From an uncultured Lachnospiraceae bacterium (GTDB lineage: Bacteria > Bacillota > Clostridia > Lachnospirales > Lachnospiraceae), in contig CAJUAO010000001.1 of NCBI GenBank assembly GCA_910584685.1, forward strand, positions 1 to 64,000: 64,000 bases of DNA. Reading direction: 5' to 3'. The position numbers and the translations under genes were made by a program. The notes beneath the pieces are model-generated. The model saw only the letters and a program-made list of their open reading frames with translations, was not told the origin of the DNA and searched no databases. This document shows, in pieces, positions 1 through 8,069 of the stretch. Position 1 is the stretch's first letter; every line of letters begins with the position of its first letter.

Positions 1-149
1 CTGCCGCACCCTGTCCCTGCCCTAAAGCCTTACACTCCCTTTATTCTTAAGCCCCGGCCTACATGTGAGGAACTTCCTTTTTCACCTGTACAACTTACCA
101 TTTTACTAAAAAGCATCATACAACCTACCATCCCACTCGCAAAACTCCG

Positions 150-1184
150 CTACACAAGCTCTGCCATATCGCAAAGCAGCCTTTCCGTATCCTCCCATCC
201 AAGACAAGGGTCTGTAATAGATTTTCCATAAACGTGGTTTTCACATCCAATCTTTTGAGAACCCTCCTCAATATAGCTTTCAATCATAAGTCCCTTGACA
301 AGACTTCTTGCTATGTCAGAGTAATTTCTGCTGTGGAGAACATCCTTGCAGATACGTATCTGCTCCTTAAACTGCTTGTTGGAATTTGAATGGTTTGCAT
401 CAATAATAACAGCAGGATTTTTAAGGTTTCTTTCCTCATACAGAGAAGCAAGCATCATAATATCCTCATAGTGATAATTTGGAACGCACTGTCCGTGCTT
501 ATTCTGTGAGCCCCGGAGAATAGTGTGGGTTAAAGGATTGCCGGTAGTCTGAACTTCAAAGCCTCTGTAAAGAAAGGTATGTCCATGCTGTGCGGCAACA
601 ACGGAATTCATCATAACAGAAAGTGTTCCGCTTGTGGGATTTTTCATGCCGCAGGGAACATCCATACCGCTTGCAGTAAGCCTGTGCTGCTGGTTTTCCA
701 CTGAGCGGGCGCCAACGGCAACATATGAGAGCACGTCAGAAAGATAAAGGTAATTATCAGGATAAAGCATTTCGTCTGCTGCGGTAAGTCCTGATACGTC
801 CATAGCTTTTATGTGCATATGACGTATGGCTAAAAGACCGTGAAGCATATCCGGCTTTTTTTCAGGGTCAGGCTGGTGAAGCATACCCTTATAGCCCTCT
901 CCGGTAGTACGGGGCTTATTTGTATAAACCCGCGGTATAATAATTATCCTGTCCTTTATTTTTTCCTGTACTGCCGCAAGCCTCTCCACATAGTCTAAAA
1001 GCGCAGGCTCGTTATCTGCGGAGCACGGACCGACTATAACAAGAAACTTATCTGATTTTCCCGTAAAGACGTCAGCAATCATTTCGTCTCTTTCAGCCTT
1101 TAGCTTAACTAAATGCTCGGGTACGGGATACTGCTCCTTTATTTCTGACGGAGCAGGCAGTTTTCTTATAAATTCAAAGCTCAT
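150..1184 (-). CDS. 3-deoxy-7-phosphoheptulonate synthase (DAHP synthase, class I AroF/G/H type)
   Basis: Condenses phosphoenolpyruvate with erythrose 4-phosphate, the first step of the shikimate pathway, in the cytoplasm. The 344-residue product has the length of AroF/G/H enzymes and carries their VGPCSAD motif near residue 50, an IIIPRVYTNKPRTTGEGYKG-like active-site segment, and a conserved GNPLTHTILRG stretch. The start is placed at the Met of MSFEFIRK because GGAGG lies about 9 nt upstream on the minus strand (1194-1198); the frame stays open to 1247, but that longer start has no Shine-Dalgarno sequence. It is transcribed away from every neighbour except rpmB, so it is probably a single-gene unit. 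Which amino acid inhibits it cannot be read here, so no isozyme symbol is given. Confidence 0.95.
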   Translation of the reverse strand: MSFEFIRKLPAPSEIKEQYPVPEHLVKLKAERDEMIADVFTGKSDKFLVIVGPCSADNEPALLDYVERLAAVQEKIKDRIIIIPRVYTNKPRTTGEGYKGMLHQPDPEKKPDMLHGLLAIRHMHIKAMDVSGLTAADEMLYPDNYLYLSDVLSYVAVGARSVENQQHRLTASGMDVPCGMKNPTSGTLSVMMNSVVAAQHGHTFLYRGFEVQTTGNPLTHTILRGSQNKHGQCVPNYHYEDIMMLASLYEERNLKNPAVIIDANHSNSNKQFKEQIRICKDVLHSRNYSDIARSLVKGLMIESYIEEGSQKIGCENHVYGKSITDPCLGWEDTERLLCDMAELV

Positions 1185-1218
1185 TTGTTTAAACCTCCAT
1201 ATTTTCGTACAATGACTT

Positions 1219-1247
1219 ATTTTAATACAAGATGGGAAAAATAACAA
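1219..1247 (-). promoter_or_regulatory. possible promoter of the DAHP synthase gene
   Basis: On the minus strand, TTGTTA (1242-1247) and TAAAAT (1219-1224) are separated by 17 bp and lie about 35 nt before the start codon. The match to sigma-A boxes is moderate and the region is AT-rich, so chance is possible. Confidence 0.35.
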
Positions 1248-1374
1248 TGATTTTTTATGGAAACTTCAATAGCAATAGCCCAAGGCTTTCCGCAGGATAT
1301 AGTTTAAGGATGAACTTTTACTATGTATATTATGCTCCTGTTATGGCGGTATATAAAGGCTTAGGGAATTATGC

Positions 1375-1403
1375 TTGCAGAGGAAAAGTGTTTTGTGTAT
1401 AAT
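1375..1403 (+). promoter_or_regulatory. sigma-A-type promoter of the pyrimidine-nucleoside phosphorylase gene
   Basis: TTGCAG (1375-1380), a 17-bp spacer and a perfect TATAAT (1398-1403). It implies a leader of about 110 nt, which contains the short tandem repeat annotated next. Confidence 0.6.
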
Positions 1404-1446
1404 AAAATTAATATAAATTGGACGTAAAATATAAGGTAAAATTATA

Positions 1447-1483
1447 GGCAGATGATATGCAAAAGGCAGGCGATATGCCAAAA
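1447..1483 (+). repeat. two tandem 18/19-bp repeats in the leader of the phosphorylase gene
   Basis: GGCAGATGATATGCAAAA is followed directly by GGCAGGCGATATGCCAAAA. The second copy can also fold as GGCA/TGCC. The pair lies inside the inferred 5' untranslated region, 40 nt before the start codon. No known regulatory family was recognised. Confidence 0.5.
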
Positions 1484-1522
1484 GCAGGGTTAAAATAATT
1501 AGTTTACTTGGAGGTGTATTTT

Positions 1523-2893
1523 ATGACTATGTATGAGCTTATTGATAAAAAGAAAGAGGGTAAGGAGCTTACAAAAAATGAATTGTATTATATTGTAAAA
1601 GGATATACTGACGGGAGCATACCGGATTATCAAATGTCTGCATTTCTTATGGCGGTCTGCTTTGTGGGAATGACAAGGGAGGAAACTTATTATTTCACCA
1701 TGGCAATGAAGGAAAGCGGTGATGAGCTTGATTTGTCAGGGGTAAAGGGCATGGTGGTGGATAAGCACAGCACCGGAGGCGTAGGAGATAAGGTTTCTTT
1801 AGTTATGGGGCCTATGGTGGCAGCATGCGGTGTTCCGGTGGCTAAAATGTCGGGAAGGGGGCTTGGCCATACGGGAGGTACCATAGATAAGCTTGAAAGC
1901 TTTTCGGGATTTAACGTAAGTCCCACAGAGAAGGAATTTATCAGAAATGTAAACAAAATAGGGATATCATGGGCAGGGCAGACAGTAAGTCTTGCCCCGG
2001 TAGATAAGAAAATATACGCCCTTAGGGATGTAACTGCCACAGTGGACAGTATTCCTCTTATAGCATCAAGCATAATGAGCAAAAAGCTGGCGTCGGGAGC
2101 CGGAGGGATTGTGCTTGACGTCACATATGGCTCGGGGGCATTTATGAAAAATACAGACGACGCCGTAGAGCTGGCAGAACTGATGCTTGATATAGGACGT
2201 AAAGAGGGCAGGAAAATGTCAGCAGCTATTACAGATATGAACGAGCCCCTTGGATACGCAGTAGGAAATTCCATAGAGGCGGCGGAGGCTGTTGAATGTC
2301 TTAAGGGCAATGGACCGGAGGATGTGATGGAGGTAGCATATACCTTAGGAAGCCATATGCTGGTCTTAAACGGAAAATGCAGGGAGCTTAGTCAGGCAAT
2401 GCAGATGCTGGAGGAAACTATATCCTCAGGGACAGCTCTTAAAAAAATGGTGCAGTGGATAGAGAGACAGGGTGGAAATAAGGCTATGGTATATGATACT
2501 ACATTGTTTAAAAAAGCAGAAATTGAAAGGGTAATAAAGTATACAGGTGAAAATCCGGCTTTTCTGACTAAGGGTAATAATCCTGAGGCTTCTTATATAT
2601 TTGAAAAAGCTTCACAATTATACGTTTCATCAATAAACGGAAAAGCTATAGGCAATGCGGTACAGATTTTAGGAGGAGGAAGAGCCGCAAAGGATGAGAA
2701 AATTGACATGTCAGTAGGAGTTAGGCTTCTTAAGAAGACAGGAGATATTATAAAAAAACAGGAAGCTTTAGCAATAATATACGCAAATAATGAAGAAAAA
2801 TGTAATTTGGCGACGGAGATTGTAAGGGAAGCATTTGGTATTTCTGACAAAAAAATTCAAAAAAGGAATAAGATTTTTAGGGAAATATTCTAA
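1523..2893 (+). CDS. pdp: pyrimidine-nucleoside phosphorylase
   Basis: Reversibly cleaves thymidine, uridine or deoxyuridine with phosphate to free base plus (deoxy)ribose 1-phosphate in pyrimidine salvage. The 456-residue protein has the phosphate-binding KHSTGGVGDK segment near residue 81 and the family signature SGRGLGHTGGTIDKLE near residue 110, followed by the expected alpha/beta domain and a C-terminal domain with a typical GNAVQILGGG segment. Start: ATG 1523 with GGAGGTG at 1510-1516; an in-frame TTG at 1508 overlaps that SD and is unlikely. Separation from thymidine-specific DeoA is not possible by eye; pyrimidine specificity is the usual case in firmicutes. No other deo genes lie nearby. 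Confidence 0.93.
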   Translation: MTMYELIDKKKEGKELTKNELYYIVKGYTDGSIPDYQMSAFLMAVCFVGMTREETYYFTMAMKESGDELDLSGVKGMVVDKHSTGGVGDKVSLVMGPMVAACGVPVAKMSGRGLGHTGGTIDKLESFSGFNVSPTEKEFIRNVNKIGISWAGQTVSLAPVDKKIYALRDVTATVDSIPLIASSIMSKKLASGAGGIVLDVTYGSGAFMKNTDDAVELAELMLDIGRKEGRKMSAAITDMNEPLGYAVGNSIEAAEAVECLKGNGPEDVMEVAYTLGSHMLVLNGKCRELSQAMQMLEETISSGTALKKMVQWIERQGGNKAMVYDTTLFKKAEIERVIKYTGENPAFLTKGNNPEASYIFEKASQLYVSSINGKAIGNAVQILGGGRAAKDEKIDMSVGVRLLKKTGDIIKKQEALAIIYANNEEKCNLATEIVREAFGISDKKIQKRNKIFREIF

Positions 2894-2922
2894 AAATTCA
2901 CTTATTTTTTAGAACTGTCTTA

Positions 2923-2951
2923 TTGTAAATGTTGATGGAAAATGATATAAT
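2923..2951 (+). promoter_or_regulatory. strong promoter of the pyruvate:ferredoxin oxidoreductase gene
   Basis: TTGTAA (2923-2928), 17-bp spacer, perfect TATAAT (2946-2951) preceded by TG one base away (extended -10). It predicts a leader of about 105 nt before the AGGAGG and ATG at 3064. A high-level promoter suits a central fermentation enzyme. Confidence 0.65.
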
Positions 2952-3063
2952 TTATCAGAAACATAAATAAAATTTGTAACTTGTACCTTTTTATGCATTT
3001 TGTTTCATATAAAATAGAAAGGTATAAAAAAATATATATTAGATAAATATAGGAGGAATTACA

Positions 3064-6000
3064 ATGGCTAGAAAAAAGAAAACCATGGATGGAAATAGTG
3101 CAGCGGCACATGTGTCGTATGCATATTCCGACGTGGCGGCAATCTATCCAATTACCCCTTCGTCAGTTATGGCAGAGCTTTCTGATAAGTGGGCAACGGA
3201 AGGAAGAAAAAACATTTTTGGACAGGAAGTGCTTGTACAGGAAATGCAGTCGGAGGCAGGAGCGGCAGGAGCAGTACACGGCTCTCTGGCGGCAGGAGCG
3301 CTTACCACTACATTTACGGCGTCACAAGGTCTTTTGCTTATGATTCCAAATATGTACAAGATAGCAGGAGAGCTGCTTCCGGGCGTTATTGACGTGTCAG
3401 CCAGAGCCCTTGCAAGCCATGCCCTTTCCATATTTGGCGACCATTCCGATGTATATGCGTGCAGGCAGACAGGCTTTGCCATGCTTTGCAGCGGAGGAGT
3501 GCAGGAGGTCATGGACCTTACGCCGGTTGCCCATTGCGCGGCAGTAAAGGGCAGAGTACCTTTCATTAATTTCTTTGATGGATTTAGAACCTCCCATGAG
3601 ATACAAAAGATTGAAGTGTGGGATTATGAAACTCTGCGTGAATTTATGGATGAGGATGCGGTAGCCGAGTACAGGAATAACTGTCTTAATCCAAATCATC
3701 CCGTACAGAGAGGCTCGGCGCAAAATCCGGATATATTCTTCCAGGCAAGGGAGGCAAGCAACGAATATTATGACAGGCTTCCGGGAATTGTTGAGGAATA
3801 TATGAATAAGATAAACAGTGAAATAGGTACGGATTACAAGCTGTTTAATTACTACGGAGCGCCTGACGCAGAGCATATTATAGTAGCCATGGGCTCTGTA
3901 TGCGAGACCATAGAGGAGACCATAGATTATCTTGTTAAGCAGGGAGAGAAGGTAGGCGTTGTAAAGGTAAGGCTCTACAGACCTTTCAGCGCAAAGCATC
4001 TTATAGAGGCTATACCTGACAGTGTGAAAACCATCAGCGTTCTTGACAGGACAAAGGAGCCGGGAGCATTAGGCGAGCCTTTGTATCTTGATGTGGTGGC
4101 AGCGCTTAAAAACAGCAAATTCAAGGATGTGAACATATTTACCGGACGTTACGGATTAGGCTCAAAGGATACGACTCCGGGACAGATTACAGCCGTGTAC
4201 AAAAACAAGGATAAAGAAAAATTTACCATAGGTATTACAGATGATGTAACAGGCTTGTCACTTCCTACCGACGACAGCGTAGACACATCCCATGAGTCGG
4301 TTATATGTTGTAAATTCTGGGGACTTGGAGCAGACGGTACCGTAGGCGCCAGCAAGAATTCCATAAAGATAATCGGCGACAACACCGACATGTACGCCCA
4401 GGCATATTTTGATTATGATTCCAAAAAATCAGGAGGCGTTACGGTATCCCATCTGAGATTTGGAAAGACTCCGATAAAGTCAACATATCTTATAAAGCAT
4501 GCGGATTTTGTAGCGTGTCACAATCCTTCATATCTTAATAAATACGACATGGTTCAGGATTTAAAGGAAGGCGGCACATTCCTTCTTAACTGCGACTGGG
4601 ATATAAGTGGTCTTGAGGAAAGGCTTCCGGGAAAAATAAAAAAATATATTGCCGACAATAACATTAAGTTTTATATTATTGACGGATTGGGAATAGGTAA
4701 GGAAACAGGTCTTGGAGGAAGGATAAATACAATTCTCCAGTCTGCATTTTTCAAGCTGTCAAAGATTCTGCCGGAGGAAAAGGCGATTGAGCTTATGAAA
4801 AAGGCAGTAAAGGATACATATGGCAAAAAGGGCGACGATATTGTACAGATGAATTATAACGCTATAGATAAGGGAGCCGAAGGCGTAGTAAAGGTAGATG
4901 TGCCGGAAAGCTGGAAGAACGCCGAAATTACCGAGTCAAAGGAAACCGTAACAGGAGACAGAAAGGATGCTGTAGACTTTGTAAACAATATTCAGTCATA
5001 TGTAAACAGCTATAAAGGAAATTCACTTCCTGTGTCAGCCTTTTTACCATATGCAGACGGTACGACGCCGTCGGGAACATCAGCCTTTGAAAAGAGAGGA
5101 ATAGCCACAGAGGTGCCGGAATGGATTCCTGAAAATTGTATACAGTGTAATTTCTGTTCATATGTATGTCCTCATGCAGTAATAAGACCGGCAGCAATGA
5201 CGGAGGAGGAGCTTAAGGGAGCCCCTGAGGGAACAAAGTCTAAGGATATGACAGGCATGCCGGGCTTAAAGTTTTCAGTGGTTGTCTCAGCTCTTGACTG
5301 TACAGGCTGCGGCTCGTGCGTAACTGTCTGTCCGGGAATGAAGGGAAATAAAGCCCTTGCAATGAAGCCTCTTGATACACAGCTTAAGGAGCAGAAGGTA
5401 TTTGACTATGGTCAGAAGGTTTCAAAGAAGCCGGAGATTTTTGAAAAGTTCAAGGAGACAACAGTTAAGGGAAGTCAGTTTAAGCAGCCGCTGCTTGAGT
5501 ATTCGGGAGCATGCGCAGGCTGCGGAGAGACGCCGTATGCCAAGCTTGTAACCCAGCTTTTTGGAGACAGGGCATATATTGCAAACGCTACAGGCTGTTC
5601 ATCTATCTGGGGAAATTCCTCTCCGTCTACACCATATACCGTAACGCCTGAGGGCAAGGGTCCTGCGTGGTCAAACTCACTTTTTGAGGATAACGCAGAG
5701 TTTGGCTTTGGAATGAAGCTTGCCCAGAACGCCATAAGAAAGGGCTTAAAGGCTAAGGTAGAAAAGCTTTTGGAGAACGGAGAAAATGAAGCCGTAAAGG
5801 AAGCCGCTAAGGAATACCTTGATACCTTTAACGACGGAGCCGTAAACGGCCAGGCGGCAGACAAATTAGTTGCAGGGCTTAAGGAATGTAAGGATGCCTC
5901 AGCATGTGATGAAGCAAAGGAAATTTTACAATACAAGGATTTCCTGTCAAAGAAATCACAATGGATATTTGGAGGCGACGGATGGGCTTACGATATAGGC

Positions 6001-6606
6001 TTCGGCGGCTTAGACCATGTTATAGCAAGCGGACAGGATGTAAATATACTTGTATTTGATACAGAGGTATATTCAAATACGGGAGGACAATCCTCAAAAT
6101 CTACGCCTATCGGCGCTACGGCCCAGTTTGCCGCAGGCGGAAAGGATATAGGAAAGAAGGATTTGGCGCAGATAGCCATGAGCTATGGTTATGTATATGT
6201 GGCGCAGATAGCCCAGGGAGCTGATATGAATCAGTGTATAAAGGCCTTTACGGAGGCTGAAAGCTATCCGGGACCGTCTCTGATAATTGCATATGCCCCA
6301 TGTATTAATCACGGTATAAAGGGAGGCATGGCAGGAGCCCAGACAGAGGAGAAGAAGGCTGTTACATCAGGCTACTGGCATTTATTCAGATACAACCCAC
6401 AGCTTAAGGCAGAGGGTAAGAATCCGTTCACCCTGGACAGCAAGGCTCCTACTACGGAATACGGCGACTTTTTGAGAGGCGAGGTACGTTACAGCGCTCT
6501 TGAAAGAAGCAATCCTAACAGGGCAAAGGAGCTGTTTGAGAAAGCGGAGACAGCGGCAAAGGATAAGTATGATTACCTTAGCAGGCTTGGAAAATTATAT
6601 GATTAA
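3064..6606 (+). CDS. nifJ: pyruvate:ferredoxin (flavodoxin) oxidoreductase, single-chain
   Basis: Oxidatively decarboxylates pyruvate to acetyl-CoA and CO2 and reduces ferredoxin or flavodoxin, the key oxygen-sensitive step of clostridial fermentation. The 1180-residue length equals single-chain PFORs. Domains in order: N-terminal pyruvate/thiamine domain with AIYPITPSS, a transketolase-C-like domain, the gamma domain, a two-cluster ferredoxin domain (Cys692-x2-Cys695-x2-Cys698-x3-Cys702 and Cys746-x2-Cys749-x2-Cys752-x3-Cys756), then the TPP domain with CAGC at 817-820 for the proximal cluster and GGDGWAYDIG near 970 with the downstream NTGGQ. All cluster ligands expected of the family are visible. 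AGGAGG lies just upstream of ATG 3064. It appears to be monocistronic, with its own promoter and a terminator behind it. Confidence 0.98.
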   Translation: MARKKKTMDGNSAAAHVSYAYSDVAAIYPITPSSVMAELSDKWATEGRKNIFGQEVLVQEMQSEAGAAGAVHGSLAAGALTTTFTASQGLLLMIPNMYKIAGELLPGVIDVSARALASHALSIFGDHSDVYACRQTGFAMLCSGGVQEVMDLTPVAHCAAVKGRVPFINFFDGFRTSHEIQKIEVWDYETLREFMDEDAVAEYRNNCLNPNHPVQRGSAQNPDIFFQAREASNEYYDRLPGIVEEYMNKINSEIGTDYKLFNYYGAPDAEHIIVAMGSVCETIEETIDYLVKQGEKVGVVKVRLYRPFSAKHLIEAIPDSVKTISVLDRTKEPGALGEPLYLDVVAALKNSKFKDVNIFTGRYGLGSKDTTPGQITAVYKNKDKEKFTIGITDDVTGLSLPTDDSVDTSHESVICCKFWGLGADGTVGASKNSIKIIGDNTDMYAQAYFDYDSKKSGGVTVSHLRFGKTPIKSTYLIKHADFVACHNPSYLNKYDMVQDLKEGGTFLLNCDWDISGLEERLPGKIKKYIADNNIKFYIIDGLGIGKETGLGGRINTILQSAFFKLSKILPEEKAIELMKKAVKDTYGKKGDDIVQMNYNAIDKGAEGVVKVDVPESWKNAEITESKETVTGDRKDAVDFVNNIQSYVNSYKGNSLPVSAFLPYADGTTPSGTSAFEKRGIATEVPEWIPENCIQCNFCSYVCPHAVIRPAAMTEEELKGAPEGTKSKDMTGMPGLKFSVVVSALDCTGCGSCVTVCPGMKGNKALAMKPLDTQLKEQKVFDYGQKVSKKPEIFEKFKETTVKGSQFKQPLLEYSGACAGCGETPYAKLVTQLFGDRAYIANATGCSSIWGNSSPSTPYTVTPEGKGPAWSNSLFEDNAEFGFGMKLAQNAIRKGLKAKVEKLLENGENEAVKEAAKEYLDTFNDGAVNGQAADKLVAGLKECKDASACDEAKEILQYKDFLSKKSQWIFGGDGWAYDIGFGGLDHVIASGQDVNILVFDTEVYSNTGGQSSKSTPIGATAQFAAGGKDIGKKDLAQIAMSYGYVYVAQIAQGADMNQCIKAFTEAESYPGPSLIIAYAPCINHGIKGGMAGAQTEEKKAVTSGYWHLFRYNPQLKAEGKNPFTLDSKAPTTEYGDFLRGEVRYSALERSNPNRAKELFEKAETAAKDKYDYLSRLGKLYD

Positions 6607-6613
6607 AAGCTTA

Positions 6614-6700
6614 CATTAAAGGAAAACGGATTCCTTTAATGCAATTAACTTAAACATCGCCGGAACATTTTTTGTAGGATGTGACGGCGGTGTTTTTGTT
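6614..6700 (+). terminator. hairpins and terminator after nifJ
   Basis: A perfect 11-bp hairpin, CATTAAAGGAA / TTCCTTTAATG (6614-6641), is followed by a GC-rich stem ACATCGCCG / CGGCGGTGT (6654-6662 with 6685-6693) that ends in a T-rich run. The second is a standard intrinsic terminator; the first has no T-run and may protect the 3' end. Confidence 0.7.
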
Positions 6701-6725
6701 ATTATGAGCCGGCAGGTGTAAATAA

Positions 6726-6800
6726 TTGCATTTTGTGTATAAATATGGTAATATAGTTTCAGCGTAGCTTAGGCATTGTGCAAAAAGCCGCGCAAAAGTA
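6726..6800 (+). promoter_or_regulatory. promoter plus hairpin module (copy A) before the YfcE-like gene
   Basis: TTGCAT (6726-6731), 17-bp spacer, TAATAT (6749-6754) with TGG directly before it, then AGTTTCAGCGTAGCTTAGGC and TGTGCAAAAAGCCGCGCAA. The block matches the sequences at 11771-11830 and 54771-54860, so it belongs to a dispersed family. In this copy the first hairpin has decayed; the second (TTGTGC/GCGCAA) is still present. Confidence 0.55.
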
Positions 6801-6827
6801 AGCCTGAGGCTGGGAATGAGGTAAGAA

Positions 6828-7409
6828 ATGAGACTTATGATTGCTTCCGATATACATGGCTCTGCATATTATACAGAGAAGCTCCTTGACGCATACAGCG
6901 GTGAAAAATGTGATAAACTTCTGCTGCTTGGAGATATATTGTATCATGGCCCAAGAAATGATTTGCCGAGGGAATATAATCCAAAAAGGGTTATAGATAT
7001 ATTAAATAATGTAAGCAGCGAGATTTTATGCGTCAGGGGAAACTGCGAGGCAGAGGTAGACCAGATGGTTCTGGATTTTCCGGTAATGGCTGAATATGCC
7101 GTATTTTATATAAAAGGAAGAATGATATTTGCAACCCATGGGCATATATACAATGAAACGTTTTTTCCAAAGCTGAAAAAGGGAGACATACTTCTTCACG
7201 GACATACACATGTGCCTGCCTTAAAAAAGATAAATAACGGAGAAAATATATATATGAATCCCGGCTCCGTATCCATTCCAAAGGAGAACAGTCATCACGG
7301 ATATATGATTTTAGAGGATATGTCATATAGTGAAAACTCTGAGGACATCGGCCCGGTGGCAGAGTGGAAAAAATTAGATGGAGAAGTACTATGGAATTAT
7401 ACATTGTAA
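6828..7409 (+). CDS. yfcE: YfcE-type phosphodiesterase
   Basis: Calcineurin-like metallophosphoesterase that in characterised YfcE proteins hydrolyses phosphodiesters; the physiological substrate is not settled. The 193-residue protein shows the full dimetal motif set in order: SDIHG at residues 7-11, GDILYHGPRND near 36, RGNCE near 68, THGH near 104 and HGHTH near 126. Start ATG 6828; the SD is weak (GAGGTAAG) and overlaps an ATG-AGG-TAA triplet 12 nt upstream that would encode only two residues. Its end overlaps the next gene by 19 nt, so the two are translated from one message behind the promoter module at 6726. Confidence 0.9.
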   Translation: MRLMIASDIHGSAYYTEKLLDAYSGEKCDKLLLLGDILYHGPRNDLPREYNPKRVIDILNNVSSEILCVRGNCEAEVDQMVLDFPVMAEYAVFYIKGRMIFATHGHIYNETFFPKLKKGDILLHGHTHVPALKKINNGENIYMNPGSVSIPKENSHHGYMILEDMSYSENSEDIGPVAEWKKLDGEVLWNYTL

Positions 7410-8002
7410 GGCACGGACAGACTGTATGGAATAAGGAGAGAAAACTTCAGGGCTCAACGGATATTATGTTAAATGAGGAAGGCATAAGGCTTGCAAAGCT
7501 TACAGGAGAGGGATTAAAAAATATTTTTTTTGATAAAATATACTCAAGCCCTCTTAAAAGAGCGTACGATACTGCGTGCTATATAAGAGGAGACAGGAAT
7601 ATTCCTATTGTGAAGGATGAAAGGATAAGAGAGCTTTGCTTTGGAGACCTTGAGGGCAGAAACATGGATGAGATGTCAGCTGATAAAAGCTCACATTTTC
7701 AGCATTTTTTTGACGAGCCCCAGCTTTATGTTCCCGACGAAAGGGGAGAGACTCTCAAGAGCATAAGAAGGAGGGGAGCAGATTTTCTTAAAACGGAAAT
7801 AGAAGAGCATGAGAAGGAATATGAAAGAGTAATGATTGTGGCTCACGGAGCAATGAATAAGGCTCTTTTGTCCCATATAAGAAAAAATGATATAAAGGAC
7901 TTTTGGGGCGGAGCGGTACAAAGAAACTGCAGTGCAATTATAATTAAGCTGGAAAACGGCATATATGAAATACTTGAGGAGGGTAAGGTGTTTTATAGCT
8001 GA
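7391..8002 (+). CDS. histidine phosphatase family protein (phosphoglycerate mutase-like)
   Basis: Cytoplasmic phosphatase of the RHG superfamily. The 203-residue product begins MELYIVRHGQTVWN, the phosphohistidine motif with His at residue 8, and has the second catalytic His in VAHGAMNKAL near residue 152. This form resembles CobC/GpmB-like phosphatases rather than glycolytic phosphoglycerate mutase. The frame is open upstream to 7364, but ATG 7391 has GGAG 8 nt before it and gives the family's usual N terminus. It overlaps the YfcE-like gene. Substrate cannot be predicted; no cobalamin biosynthesis genes are nearby. Confidence 0.9.
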   Translation: MELYIVRHGQTVWNKERKLQGSTDIMLNEEGIRLAKLTGEGLKNIFFDKIYSSPLKRAYDTACYIRGDRNIPIVKDERIRELCFGDLEGRNMDEMSADKSSHFQHFFDEPQLYVPDERGETLKSIRRRGADFLKTEIEEHEKEYERVMIVAHGAMNKALLSHIRKNDIKDFWGGAVQRNCSAIIIKLENGIYEILEEGKVFYS

Positions 8003-8007
8003 CGCAA

Positions 8008-8036
8008 TGACTAAAGGGATAAAACAGGAGTATAAT
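8008..8036 (+). promoter_or_regulatory. possible promoter of the LTA-synthase-like gene
   Basis: TGACTA (8008-8013), 17-bp spacer and perfect TATAAT (8031-8036), 34 nt before the start codon. The -35 box is poor. Confidence 0.4.
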
Positions 8037-8069
8037 TAATTTGCAGTGTATGAATAGGGAGAAAGTAAA

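Noticed and set aside
1690..2310. 206-codon minus-strand frame inside the phosphorylase gene
   Set aside because: Antisense to the conserved catalytic region; Ser/Pro/Leu-rich shadow composition and no family resemblance.
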